A DNA stretch of 64,000 nucleotides from Halioxenophilus sp033283405 (GCF_033283405.1 NZ_JAWMQR010000001.1:1116001-1180000), one strand, 5' to 3'; shown: positions 28,549-37,696, counted from the stretch's first letter. Notes: a model not told the origin generated them from the letters alone. Translations and numbers: made by a program.

Positions 28549-29702
28549 TAATCGCGGGCTAACAACAACGCAGTGGCCAGAGGACCGCCGCCGGAGGTTG
28601 CGATAGCCACCTTCGGGTCACCCTTAATTTGCCGGGCACCCCCCAAGCCTCGCAACTGCACAACAGCTTCATGGGCAAAACCAAAGCCGTGCAACCGCCC
28701 AGCGCCAATTTGGCCACCAAAGGTATTCAAGGGCAGTTCGCCATCCAAGGCGATACGCTTGCCACCTTCAATAAATTTACCGCCCTCGCCAATTTCACAA
28801 AAGCCCAACGCTTCCAGCCAGGTGAGTGCCAGGAAACTGAAGCCATCGTAAAACTGAACAGTGTCGACATCCTTTGGCTGGTAGTCGGTCTGTTTCCATA
28901 GATCCGGGCCAGTGGCATAGGAAGCCATCCACTCGGCTTGATCCCAGCTGTGGCGATGCACACTACCCGCCATTGCGGCCAAACGCACAGGAGTGCACTT
29001 AATTTCATCCAAAGCCTCACCCGCCGAAACAATGATAACGGTGGAGGCATCGGTGTATCGGTCGCAGTCAAATAGGCAGAGCGGCGAAGAAATCATGCGC
29101 GCCGACATGTACTCATCTAAAGTTAACGGCTCACGCACCAACGCTTTAGGGTTAAGTGCGGCGTTAGCGCGATCGGTCAAGGAGATTTGTGCTAACTGCT
29201 CGCGAGTTAGGCCATATTTTTTTACGTGGCGCATCGCATACTGTGCGGTCCAGTTGGCTGCCGACATAGCACCAAAGGGCGCGAACCACTGCGAATAACT
29301 ATCGACTCTATCGCGCTTAGGCATAGGGTATTCGTCAGGCTTGGTAAATGCCGCCGCCTCATACACCGTGCGATAGCAGATAACATGGCGAGCCAAACCG
29401 GCTTTAACAGCCGCTGCCGCAGCAACCACCGCACCCAGCTGAGAGGTGATCTCACCACCGCCGGCATACCAAGTCGCTTTTATACCCAGCGCATCAATTA
29501 AATCGTCTGCACCTACCGGAGAAAAGCCTAGCATGGCGGAGGCCCGCCCTGGGTAGGTGGAAACGCCATCAATTTGTGATATCGACAGCCCCGCATCCGC
29601 CAGAGCCTCTTTAACCGCATCTACCGTTAACAGCAACGGATGCCGTTCTAATCTGACACCAACTTCAGACTGACCAATACCAGTGATATAAGCTTCGTTC
29701 AC
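28548..29702 (-). CDS. Thiolase-fold lipid-transfer-type protein, probable Ltp2-like aldolase
   Basis: A thiolase-superfamily protein of 384 residues without the usual nucleophile: the expected Cys region reads AGGGEITSQLGAVVAAAAAV. The usual C-terminal GHP motif is replaced by LHGFGFAHEAVVQLRG. These changes, plus a DUF35 gene 18 bases upstream, are the marks of Ltp/SCP-x-type aldolases such as Ltp2, which with ChsH2-DUF35 cleave the 17-hydroxy steroid side-chain CoA ester by retro-aldol reaction. The actual substrate here is inferred only as an acyl-CoA with a branched or ring-attached hydroxyl. The start is GTG at 29702 with a weak GAGA. Confidence 0.82.
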   Translation of the reverse strand: MNEAYITGIGQSEVGVRLERHPLLLTVDAVKEALADAGLSISQIDGVSTYPGRASAMLGFSPVGADDLIDALGIKATWYAGGGEITSQLGAVVAAAAAVKAGLARHVICYRTVYEAAAFTKPDEYPMPKRDRVDSYSQWFAPFGAMSAANWTAQYAMRHVKKYGLTREQLAQISLTDRANAALNPKALVREPLTLDEYMSARMISSPLCLFDCDRYTDASTVIIVSAGEALDEIKCTPVRLAAMAGSVHRHSWDQAEWMASYATGPDLWKQTDYQPKDVDTVQFYDGFSFLALTWLEALGFCEIGEGGKFIEGGKRIALDGELPLNTFGGQIGAGRLHGFGFAHEAVVQLRGLGGARQIKGDPKVAIATSGGGPLATALLLARD

Positions 29703-29720
29703 AGCGATCTCTTATTTTAT

Positions 29721-30122
29721 TTATTCAACTTTTTCAAATAACGGCACGTAGACATCATCGCGCTGCTCAAAAACAACACGCACACGATCACCCACATCAA
29801 CCGTCTCCGGGTCACAGCCAATAATATTGGATGTGAGATAAACCCCCGGAACACCGTCGAGCTTAATTCGGGCGATGGCGTAAGGCACCTCCGCCTGTGG
29901 ATGCCACTTTTGATAATTTACGGTAAAGGTCTCTACTACACCGGTACCTGCAACTGCCTCTGGCACTACGTTTTCAGATAGACAGTGGCGGCAGACTGGC
30001 CTCGGTGGGTGAACAAACCCCTGACAATCCTGGCAGCGATGAATAAAAAGTTTACCCTCAGCGCCGCCTGTCCAGAAGGCGCGATTCGAAGAGTCCAGCC
30101 GCGGAAGAGGTAAGATGGACAT
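29721..30122 (-). CDS. DUF35 OB-fold / zinc-ribbon protein, partner of the Ltp-type thiolase
   Basis: A protein of 133 residues. A rubredoxin-like zinc ribbon with C30, C33, C44 and C47 (RCQDCQGFVHPPRPVCRHC) is followed by an OB-fold with the characteristic GTGVVETFTVNYQKWHP. DUF35 proteins bind next to thiolase-fold enzymes and are needed for activity of Ltp2-type aldolases or for channelling CoA esters. It lies between the P450 (3-base gap) and thiolase (18-base gap) genes in the same operon, so a complex with the thiolase product is very likely. Confidence 0.88.
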   Translation of the reverse strand: MSILPLPRLDSSNRAFWTGGAEGKLFIHRCQDCQGFVHPPRPVCRHCLSENVVPEAVAGTGVVETFTVNYQKWHPQAEVPYAIARIKLDGVPGVYLTSNIIGCDPETVDVGDRVRVVFEQRDDVYVPLFEKVE

Positions 30123-30125
30123 CAG

Positions 30126-31379
30126 TTACACATCCCACTTCAGATAAACTTCTTCCGGCCCCCAAACGTGGCCGCCATGGTAAACAAGCGGTTTATCAGG
30201 GTCCAAACGGAACTCCGGCAGACGAGCCATCAACTCTTCATAGAGGATATTAAGTTCGATACGAGCCAAGTGAGAACCCAAACAGCGGTGCGGGCCAGCA
30301 CCAAAGGCAATGTGCGCTTTACCTTCACGATCGGCATCAAAATTTTCAGGGTTTGGATACTCACTGGCATCCAAGTCGGCCGCGGGTAAGAAAAGCAGAG
30401 CCATCTCACCTTTTTTCATTTTGGCACCCTGGAATTCGTAATCTTCAGCCAAGAAACGAGGTGGCAAGGTGAAGGTGTAACGACGCAGCATCTCTTCAGT
30501 GGTTGCGGAAATTTTTTCTGGATGGGCACGCAATTCAGCCTGCAATTCTGGGTGGGTCGCTAAATGAACAGCACCCAACGCCATACCATTAACCACGGTA
30601 TCCAGCCCCGCCGTAAACAACATAACAGCGTAGTTCTCGATATCGTACATGGTGGCTTTTTCGCCGTTAAATTCTGATTGCCATAACATGGAAATCAAGT
30701 CATTTTTTGGGTTGTCTCGGCGTTCGACGATAGTATCGTGCATCACATCGGCGACCTTGCGTAAGCGCGCAGTAATAGCTGCGGAGTCGCGATCAAGACT
30801 GGAAAAATGTTCTTTCACCAGGTCCCGGTATTCGCGCTGGCGCTCAACCGGCAAACCGAACATTTCCAGGAAAACGGTTACCGGCAACGGCTCGGAAATC
30901 GCATCAACAAATGCACACTCGCCTTTATCTTTAACCGCATCAATTAACGAAGCCGCCAATTCGCGAATTTTGCCCTTCAACTCATTCATGGCTTTGGGAG
31001 AGAAGGCCTTCTGCAACGGGTTGCGATAAATTGCATGCTGGGGCGGATCAAACGTAATGGGCGCGGGAATAAATGGCTTTACAGCGCCCTCAGGCAAAGA
31101 GGCTAAAATCTTTTGCAGGTCATCGTAGGAGATAGGTGAGTTACTGAAGTGATCAGTATCACGTGAAGCTTCAAAAATAGCGCTGTGGCTGGCCAAAATC
31201 CAATGACCGCCTTGGCGCGGCGTCCAGAATACGCCAGGCGCATTTTTGGCAATATCCAAGGCTCGATTGTGAGCGTTTTGAGTCATCGCCTCGTCGGCAA
31301 AATAATCGAAATCATAAACCAGGGAATCGGCCACATGCTCAGGCTTAGGCACGGCGGGAGTTAAAGTCGGTTGAGTCAT
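30126..31379 (-). CDS. Cytochrome P450
   Basis: A soluble bacterial class I P450 of 417 residues. All signatures are present: the I-helix oxygen-activation motif FTAGLDTVV, the K-helix E-x-x-R in EEMLRRY, and the haem-ligand loop FGAGPHRCLGSHLA. ATG at 31379 with AGGAG 8 bases upstream is chosen over an in-frame start 33 bases further out. It should hydroxylate the island's hydrophobic substrate, drawing electrons from the ferredoxin gene at 32378. No ferredoxin reductase lies in the window. The subfamily cannot be fixed by eye. Confidence 0.93.
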   Translation of the reverse strand: MTQPTLTPAVPKPEHVADSLVYDFDYFADEAMTQNAHNRALDIAKNAPGVFWTPRQGGHWILASHSAIFEASRDTDHFSNSPISYDDLQKILASLPEGAVKPFIPAPITFDPPQHAIYRNPLQKAFSPKAMNELKGKIRELAASLIDAVKDKGECAFVDAISEPLPVTVFLEMFGLPVERQREYRDLVKEHFSSLDRDSAAITARLRKVADVMHDTIVERRDNPKNDLISMLWQSEFNGEKATMYDIENYAVMLFTAGLDTVVNGMALGAVHLATHPELQAELRAHPEKISATTEEMLRRYTFTLPPRFLAEDYEFQGAKMKKGEMALLFLPAADLDASEYPNPENFDADREGKAHIAFGAGPHRCLGSHLARIELNILYEELMARLPEFRLDPDKPLVYHGGHVWGPEEVYLKWDV

Positions 31380-31487
31380 GGATTGCTCCTTCTTATATAT
31401 CGGCCAGCGCAAGCGCTGGCCTTATTGTGCTCATTAAATTCTTTCACTCTATTCCGATGATTTAACAAGCAAGCTATTACGAAATAA

Positions 31488-32303
31488 CTACTTCGCGTTT
31501 GCCATCATGGCCGTCAGATCTACCTGACCGGTGGCGACACCACCGATAAAGCCACCATCAACGGGCAGAGCAACACCATTGATGTAACTGGCTGCGTCAC
31601 TGTTCAAAAAGACCAGCGCGGTAGCCTGCTCTTTCGGCGTGGAGGGACGACCAATTGGCTGCATCGCGGCATCGATAACTTTTTCGCCGGAAGCTTGCTT
31701 GAAGTGACTCATCATGGGGGTTTCGGTAGGCCCAGGCATGGTGCAGTTCATGCGGATGCCTTTTTTGATCAAATGCGCAGCATTGAGCATGGTCCAGACG
31801 ATAATCACTTCTTTTGAGAAGGCGTAACCCTCTTTCACTTCATCCATGTGTGCTTCACACCATTGAATGGCTTCGTCGTACCCTTTCTGCTGAATTAATT
31901 CCATGATCACTGGCACTCGACGACTCCAGCCCATTCCACCATTGGAAGAGATACTAACGATAGAACTGCCTTCGGCCATTAACGGCAGTACCGCTTCGGT
32001 AACGTAACGGGTACCAGCAAAATTCACACGCATTACGTCCAGCGCTGGCGCTGTTTGCGGCAGGCCCGCACAGTTAAACAACGCATCGACCTTGCCACCA
32101 ATCTTGGCAACAGCAGCATCGATGGTAGCGGGATCACGCAGATCCACCTGAGTAAAGGAAGCCAACTCCAGAGCGGTTTCTTTAAAATCCAGACCGTGCA
32201 CTTCTGCACCCTGCTCTACCAGGATTCGAGCAGTGGCTTCACCCATACCGGAGAAACAACCACTAACAATAACGCGCTTACCCTTATAGCCTAGGAAGTC
32301 CAT
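31488..32303 (-). CDS. Short-chain dehydrogenase, 3-alpha-hydroxysteroid dehydrogenase/carbonyl reductase-like
   Basis: An NAD(P)-dependent SDR of 271 residues. The cofactor motif is IVSGCFSGMGEATA, with a Cys/Phe-bearing variant of T-G-x3-G-x-G. The catalytic Ser is in SIVSISSNGG and Tyr-x3-Lys in GYAFSKE. An insertion of about 30 residues (IMELIQQKGYDEAIQWCEAH) before the catalytic Tyr is a mark of the 3-alpha-HSD/CR group from Comamonas. Its position between P450 and ferredoxin genes suggests it oxidises the alcohol made by the P450. The steroid specificity is inferred from family likeness only. Confidence 0.85.
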   Translation of the reverse strand: MDFLGYKGKRVIVSGCFSGMGEATARILVEQGAEVHGLDFKETALELASFTQVDLRDPATIDAAVAKIGGKVDALFNCAGLPQTAPALDVMRVNFAGTRYVTEAVLPLMAEGSSIVSISSNGGMGWSRRVPVIMELIQQKGYDEAIQWCEAHMDEVKEGYAFSKEVIIVWTMLNAAHLIKKGIRMNCTMPGPTETPMMSHFKQASGEKVIDAAMQPIGRPSTPKEQATALVFLNSDAASYINGVALPVDGGFIGGVATGQVDLTAMMANAK

Positions 32304-32377
32304 CTTTTATCCTCTGTTTGCTTACGCAATGTAATTTGTAATTGAGATACCTGCTTCGAAGAGCGCAGGCGTGCGAT

Positions 32378-32572
32378 TTATTCTTCTATTATTTCAATAA
32401 TTTTTTCGGGACAGGCTCTTGCACCGCGTCGGGCCAAAGCCTCCATGCCGGGAGGAACATCGATTTCGGTCACTGCGATGTAGCCGTCGTCGTCCAGCTC
32501 AAAGAGCGTTTCAGAGATTGCTGCACAACGGGCATTGCCAACACAGCGGTCCTTATCAATTCGGATTTTCAT
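32378..32572 (-). CDS. Small 3Fe-4S-type ferredoxin, P450 redox partner
   Basis: A ferredoxin of 64 residues with C10-x5-C16 and C54-Pro, the three-cysteine pattern of P450-associated [3Fe-4S] ferredoxins. The box reads CVGNARC, so the position usually occupied by His or Cys is Asn, a variant that may shift redox potential. It is acidic at the C-terminus (EIIEIIEE). It is the first gene of the minus-strand SDR-P450-DUF35-thiolase series, consistent with electron delivery to the neighbouring P450. Confidence 0.92.
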   Translation of the reverse strand: MKIRIDKDRCVGNARCAAISETLFELDDDGYIAVTEIDVPPGMEALARRGARACPEKIIEIIEE

Positions 32573-32711
32573 TATTTTCCTCCGATTTATTATTGAGTAG
32601 CACTAAGATCTGCGGGACGCTGGTCAACCGGGCAGATTTTGATTTATTATACATCAATGCTGTTCAATAGCAATAACAGGCCACGGCATGTATCATTATG
32701 AGAACACCGTT

Positions 32712-32738
32712 CTAACCCGCATGATTACTGGGGGTTAG
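32712..32738. promoter_or_regulatory. Inverted repeat in the divergent ferredoxin / DUF promoter region
   Basis: The 308-base gap between the ferredoxin gene (minus) and the plus-strand operon at 32881 contains CTAACCC (32712-32718) and GGGTTAG (32732-32738), a perfect 7-base dyad with a 13-base spacer. A further CTAACC half-site lies at 32834, 47 bases before the plus-strand start. A regulator controlling both arms of the island is a reasonable inference. No regulator gene is adjacent. Confidence 0.45.
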
Positions 32739-32880
32739 CAGGTTTGCCCCATACCCTACCCACGCGTAAAAATAGAAAAATGCGGACTTAGGGCGACAGC
32801 CAATTATTTGGTTAAAACGGCCAATAAAAGGGGCTAACCTAGTCACACCGCCCTGCTTCAGACGGAGGAACAATAACAAG

Positions 32881-33645
32881 ATGGCACTTTACACTACCCT
32901 ACATTTGCACAATGTCAGCAGCGGCAGTGAAGCGGCTTATGGCGACTGGTTTGATGGGGCTCACCAGGCTGAGCTCGCCAAGCTGCGCGGGTTCGTCAAA
33001 TCTGAGCGATTTGAAGTTACCCCCGAACAGATCATGCCGGATATTCCCCAACCATGGCGCTACATGACTGTCTACGACTTCGACACCAACACCCCAGAGA
33101 TCGACCTCCCGGCGCTGGCACCACTGCTGGCCAATGTCCGCGACCAAGGGCTTATCGCCACCGACACCGCAGAGCGAATTTACACCTACAAGCTGTTAGG
33201 CGACTGGAAATACAGCCCCAACTATCAAGCAGAGCAACCCTTGTCTGGCATGAGCCTGATTTTGGGCAACTATGTTGCCGGCCGTTATGACGAATACCAG
33301 GATTGGTATGAAAACGTGCACAGTGTCGAGGTTATCAATGTTCCCGGCCATGTCGGCATGAAACGCGGCGAGCTGTGCGACATTCAACTAGAGCCGCGCC
33401 ACTACTGCCCCGGCGACCAGCTAGTGCTGTGTGCCCAGCAGACCGATAACCTGATGTTCACCCTACGGGACTTCAGCGCCCGCGCCCGCGGTGTCAGCCC
33501 CAGCGGTATCGCTATGGAACCGCGCTCACAGTCCGGCTCATTCGCACGCACAGTGCACTACTTCAAAAAGTCCAGCGGCGACAAGTTCTGGCCCGGTGGC
33601 ATTGCCTACGGTGGTGACCTCAGCGCCTACGACGAAAAAAAATAA
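32881..33645 (+). CDS. Uncharacterised protein with two dimeric alpha/beta-barrel-like repeats
   Basis: I do not recognise a named family. The protein of 254 residues shows an internal duplication. The first half holds YGDWFDGAHQAELAKLRGFV (about residues 20-40) and the second YQDWYENVHSVEVINVPGHV (about 138-158), each with a W-F/Y-x-x-x-H core. This resembles EthD or antibiotic-monooxygenase-like ferredoxin-fold domains that bind small ligands or isomerise them. No signal peptide is seen. It is first in the GC-rich plus-strand operon and has GGAGG about 12 bases upstream. Being upstream of an SDR and a KstD-like gene, it is likely part of the same pathway. Confidence 0.7.
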   Translation: MALYTTLHLHNVSSGSEAAYGDWFDGAHQAELAKLRGFVKSERFEVTPEQIMPDIPQPWRYMTVYDFDTNTPEIDLPALAPLLANVRDQGLIATDTAERIYTYKLLGDWKYSPNYQAEQPLSGMSLILGNYVAGRYDEYQDWYENVHSVEVINVPGHVGMKRGELCDIQLEPRHYCPGDQLVLCAQQTDNLMFTLRDFSARARGVSPSGIAMEPRSQSGSFARTVHYFKKSSGDKFWPGGIAYGGDLSAYDEKK

Positions 33646-33722
33646 GATCAAAACCGAACTAACAGCGCTTGCCAGTAACCACTGGCTCTGTTGCAAGCTG
33701 CCCCTAAGGGAGAACCAAATCC

Positions 33723-34460
33723 ATGTCTAAGGTAATTGTCATCACCGGTGCAGGCGTTGGCCTGGGTCGAGCCATCGCCAAACTGTTTGCCGGCGGTGGC
33801 GACCAGGTCGTGTTACTGGGGCGAACCTTCTCCAAAGTTGAAAATGCCGCCGCCGAGATTGGTGATGCCGCCATGGCCCTGCAGTGCGATGTCGGCGACC
33901 CGGAAAGCGTCAACCAAGCCTTTGCCGCCATTGCTGAGCGCCACGGCAAGGTTGATGTACTGATCAATAACGCCGCTGTGTTCGAGCCGTTCCTACTGCA
34001 AAACGCCACCGACCAACAGATCTTCAGCGCCCTCAACACCAATGTCGCCGGCCCCATGTTCTGCATCCGTGCCGCCATTCCCCTTATGAGTGGCGGCGCC
34101 CACATCATCAATATCACCAGTGAATCCGTTGAGGTGGAACTGCCGCACCTGTCGGTATACCAGGCGACCAAAGCCGGTGTTGAACGGCTGACCAAAAGCT
34201 TGCATCTGGAGCTGGAAAGCAGCGGTATCCGCGCCACCTATGTGCGTGCCGGTGCCATGTATGAAGAGGGTAAAACTTGGGAAGCCAATCCCGAAGACCA
34301 AATGGCCTTCGGCAAGGCCGCCATGGAGCGGGGTTTCAACCTGCGCGAGCGCCCCATCACCCAGTTCGACTCTGTCACTCAGCTGATACAAACGCTGGTC
34401 AACCTGCCCGCAGACCTACACACCGTCGGTGTGCATCTGCACGCCCGCAGACCCGTTTAA
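33723..34460 (+). CDS. Short-chain dehydrogenase/reductase
   Basis: A classical SDR of 245 residues: cofactor motif VITGAGVGLGRAIA (about residues 6-19), NNAA at about 85 and the catalytic Tyr-x3-Lys in VYQATKAG, with Ser in NITSESVE. It has a strong AGGGAGAA sequence before ATG. It sits 18 bases before the KstD-like gene, so it probably supplies the 3-keto or related ketone needed by that enzyme. The substrate is inferred from position. Confidence 0.9.
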   Translation: MSKVIVITGAGVGLGRAIAKLFAGGGDQVVLLGRTFSKVENAAAEIGDAAMALQCDVGDPESVNQAFAAIAERHGKVDVLINNAAVFEPFLLQNATDQQIFSALNTNVAGPMFCIRAAIPLMSGGAHIINITSESVEVELPHLSVYQATKAGVERLTKSLHLELESSGIRATYVRAGAMYEEGKTWEANPEDQMAFGKAAMERGFNLRERPITQFDSVTQLIQTLVNLPADLHTVGVHLHARRPV

Positions 34461-34478
34461 CGAGGCGCAAACCGCACT

Positions 34479-36137
34479 ATGAGTGAAACTTACGATTTTA
34501 TCGTGGTTGGCAGTGGCGCCGGTTCTCTGTGCGCCGCACTGCTGATGCGCGACGCGGGCAAAAGTGTACTGGTTCTGGAAAAGACCGACCTGGTGGGCGG
34601 CACCACGGCTGTCTCTGGCGGTGTTATGTGGATCCCCAATAACCGCTACATGAAAGCCGACGGCATTGCCGACAGCCCGGAACAGGCCATGGCCTACCTC
34701 AATGCCATCCACAGCGATGACGACGGCCCCGGTGCCACCCAGGAGCGCCGCCAGGCCTACGTTGAAGAGGCACCACAAATGCTGGAGTACCTCATTGGCA
34801 AAGGACTTACCTTTCGCCGGGTACCCACCTGGCCTGACTACTACCCAGCAGAAGGCGAGTCGGAAGCTGGTCGCACCGTGGTGTCGGAACTGTTCAACCT
34901 GAAAGAGTTAGGCGAATGGCAGGCAAAAACCCGTCCGGGCTTCCTGCCCCTACCCGCCTACCTGGAAGAGGCCATGGAGCTGCCCAACATGAAGCGCTCC
35001 TGGAAAAGCTTTAAAACCCTGCTCAAGATTATTGGCCGCACCCTGGGCACCCGGTTAACCGGCAAGCACTACGCCACCGCCGGCCAGGCACTGCAGGGGC
35101 AACTATTGTTAGCCGCCACCAAAGCCGGGGTAGAGATTCGTACCGGCGCCCCAGTCGAGCAGTTGGTGGTAGACCAAGGGCGTGTGGTTGGCGTGGTGTG
35201 TGATCAAACCGGAGCAAAGCAAACCCTTACCGCCAAACTTGGCGTGTTGTTAAATGCCGGCGGTTTCGCCAAGAATCAGCGCATGCTCGACCAGTATGTC
35301 ACCGGTGCCAAAGCCGAGTGGTCCGGGGTTATCGAGAGCGACACCGGCGACATGATTATGGAGGGGATGCGCATCGGCGCCTCCGTGGCGCAAATGGAAG
35401 AGCGCATCGGCTACCCAGTCACCGTGCTGCCCAACAAACCCAATACCCCCACCTTTATGCAGGGCGACCTGGCCAAACCCCACGCCATACTGGTAGACCA
35501 ATCCGCCCAGCGCTACATGAAGGAGGCGGCCTCCTACATGCAGCTCTCTAAAGGCCAACTGCAGCACGCCAAAGGTGCCGCCGCCATTCCCAGCTGGATG
35601 ATTTTCGACAGCCAATACATCACCACCTACTGGCTGGCCGGCACCACACCCGGCACGAAAAAACCCAAAGAGTGGAGTGAGGCCGGCTTTTTGAAACAGG
35701 GCCAAACCCTGGCAGAACTAGCCGCCGCCTGTGGCCTCGATGCCAGCGCCCTCACTGCCACTGTCGAGCGCTTCAACGGTTTTGTGGCTCAGGGAAAAGA
35801 TGAAGATTTCGGCCGTGGCGACCATATCTACGACAACTGGCTGGGCGACAACCTGGCCCAAGGGTCGCACACCTTGGGCGCCATTGAGCAAGCGCCCTTC
35901 TATGCCGTACCCATCTACCCAGGCGACGTCAGCACCTATGGCGGCCTGGTAACCGATGTGCGCGCTCGCGTGTTACGCGAAGATGGCTCCGTCATCGACG
36001 GCCTTTACGCCACGGGCGTGACCACTGCGTCGGTCATGGGTGGCAAAGCACCGGGCGCCGGGGCCAGTATCGGGCCATCAATCACCTGGGGTTACATCGC
36101 CGCGAAACACGCACTCACCACAGCTGCTGGCAACTAA
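34479..36137 (+). CDS. KstD-like FAD-dependent dehydrogenase (3-ketosteroid delta-1-dehydrogenase family)
   Basis: A flavoprotein of 552 residues. The N-terminal FAD motif is FIVVGSGAGSLCAALL with VLEKTDLVGGTTAVSGG (residues about 5-50). The C-terminal motif is PFYAVPIYPGDVSTYGG, followed by GVTTASVMGGKAPGAGASIGP, in the positions of the KstD catalytic and FAD-closing loops; the FYA tyrosine aligns with a KstD catalytic Tyr. Family enzymes remove trans-axial hydrogens next to a ketone. It shares these motifs closely with the protein encoded at 49405 on the other strand. True steroid activity is not proven: many relatives are simply called FAD-binding dehydrogenases. Confidence 0.85.
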   Translation: MSETYDFIVVGSGAGSLCAALLMRDAGKSVLVLEKTDLVGGTTAVSGGVMWIPNNRYMKADGIADSPEQAMAYLNAIHSDDDGPGATQERRQAYVEEAPQMLEYLIGKGLTFRRVPTWPDYYPAEGESEAGRTVVSELFNLKELGEWQAKTRPGFLPLPAYLEEAMELPNMKRSWKSFKTLLKIIGRTLGTRLTGKHYATAGQALQGQLLLAATKAGVEIRTGAPVEQLVVDQGRVVGVVCDQTGAKQTLTAKLGVLLNAGGFAKNQRMLDQYVTGAKAEWSGVIESDTGDMIMEGMRIGASVAQMEERIGYPVTVLPNKPNTPTFMQGDLAKPHAILVDQSAQRYMKEAASYMQLSKGQLQHAKGAAAIPSWMIFDSQYITTYWLAGTTPGTKKPKEWSEAGFLKQGQTLAELAAACGLDASALTATVERFNGFVAQGKDEDFGRGDHIYDNWLGDNLAQGSHTLGAIEQAPFYAVPIYPGDVSTYGGLVTDVRARVLREDGSVIDGLYATGVTTASVMGGKAPGAGASIGPSITWGYIAAKHALTTAAGN

Positions 36138-36211
36138 GCAGTGACAAAACAGAATTCAAGATTAACCGCCTTCGCGTGCAGACAGCGCGATTACTAAGTA
36201 GGAGACAACTA

Positions 36212-37678
36212 ATGTCCAATCTTTCCGACGCCTTGTTGTATATCAATGGTGAAATGCGCCCTGCCAGCGACAACAAGTATTTTGATAACACCAATCCCTG
36301 GACCGGGGAATCCTGTGGTAAAGCAGCAGATGCCACCGCCGCCGACGTCGAAGAGGCAATCGCCTGTGCCCGTAAAACCTTCGACGAAACCGACTGGGCA
36401 ACCAGCCACGATGAGCGCTACGCCAAGGTCTGCAAGTTTGTTGAAGTAATGCTCGCCAATCGCGAAAAACTGGTAGAAATCTCCCGTCTGGAAGCCGGTG
36501 CCGCCATTGGCGCTGCCGCCCGCGCACAAATCGATGGCGCCCTCAATGGCGCCAAAGATCTGTTGGTGTGTTACAAAGAGGTTAAGTGGGAACTCGACCG
36601 CGGCGTTAAAAACGAGATGGGTTTCGACACCAAACGTATCGTTCAACACGAAGCCATGGGCGTGGTTGGTGCCATCACCCCCTGGAACGTACCTTTGTAT
36701 GTAAACGTCGGTAAGGTTGTTGCCGCCCTGCTGGCCGGTTGTACCGTTATTCTGAAACCTGCGCCCGATACCCCATTGATGGGCTCCATCATGGGCGAAC
36801 TGGCCATTGAGGCCGGCCTGCCTGCCGGTGTATTCAATGTGATCACCTCTTCCGATCCGGCCATGGCCGGTGAAATGCTCACCACAGATCCACGCGTGGA
36901 TCTGATCTCCTTCACCGGTTCCACCGCCGTCGGCAAGTTGATCATGAAAAACGGCGCAGAATCCCTGAAGCGCGTATTCCTCGAGCTGGGTGGCAAATCT
37001 GCCTATATCGTACTCGACGACGCCCCCGAATTTGCGCGAGTGGTGATGAGCTCCATGGTGGTCTTCCACGCCGGCCAAGGTTGCGCCTACCCTACCCGCC
37101 TTCTGGTGCCCAAAAGCCGTTATGAAGAGTCCGTTAAAATGTTGGAGATGGCCTACGCCGGCTTCGCCGACAAGTGGGGCAACTTCGAAGAACCCACCTG
37201 CATCATGGGCCCGGTGATCTCCAAGAAGCAGATGGACCGCGTGCTCAGCTACATCGAAACTGGTAAGCAGGAAGGCGCCCGCCTACTGGCTGGTGGGAAC
37301 GCCCGCCCCGACAAGGGCACAGGCTACTTCATTGAGCCCACCTGCTTTGTCGACGTCAGCAACGACATGCGTATCGCCCAGGAAGAGATCTTCGGCCCAG
37401 TGCTGGTGGTAATTCCTTACGAAGACGACGCCGATGCCGTGCGTATCGCCAACGACAGCATCTACGGTTTGGGTGGTGCGGTGTTCGGTTCCACCGAGCG
37501 CGCCCTGGCGGTCGCCAAACAGGTCCGCGCCGGCGCGCTGAGCGTTAACGGCGGCATGAGCATCACCGGTGACCTCCCCTTCGGTGGTTACAAACAGAGT
37601 GGTATGGGCCGTGAGTGGGGCGTTGAAGGTATCGAGGAGTTCCTCGAAGTCAAAGCCATTGGTATTCGCGTCTCCTAA
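36212..37678 (+). CDS. Aldehyde dehydrogenase (NAD(P)+)
   Basis: An ALDH-superfamily enzyme of 488 residues. The catalytic Cys lies in HAGQGCAYPTR, the general base Glu in FLELGGKSAYI, and the cofactor loop in ISFTGSTAVGK. The C-terminal GGYKQSGMGREWG is typical. I use ATG at 36212, with GGAG 8 bases upstream; an in-frame ATG 36 bases earlier lacks one. It should oxidise an aldehyde from a P450- or SDR-generated side chain to the acid that is then CoA-activated. It ends the first half of the plus-strand series, before a hairpin. Confidence 0.92.
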   Translation: MSNLSDALLYINGEMRPASDNKYFDNTNPWTGESCGKAADATAADVEEAIACARKTFDETDWATSHDERYAKVCKFVEVMLANREKLVEISRLEAGAAIGAAARAQIDGALNGAKDLLVCYKEVKWELDRGVKNEMGFDTKRIVQHEAMGVVGAITPWNVPLYVNVGKVVAALLAGCTVILKPAPDTPLMGSIMGELAIEAGLPAGVFNVITSSDPAMAGEMLTTDPRVDLISFTGSTAVGKLIMKNGAESLKRVFLELGGKSAYIVLDDAPEFARVVMSSMVVFHAGQGCAYPTRLLVPKSRYEESVKMLEMAYAGFADKWGNFEEPTCIMGPVISKKQMDRVLSYIETGKQEGARLLAGGNARPDKGTGYFIEPTCFVDVSNDMRIAQEEIFGPVLVVIPYEDDADAVRIANDSIYGLGGAVFGSTERALAVAKQVRAGALSVNGGMSITGDLPFGGYKQSGMGREWGVEGIEEFLEVKAIGIRVS

Positions 37679-37696
37679 ACCCTAGCAACACCCAGC

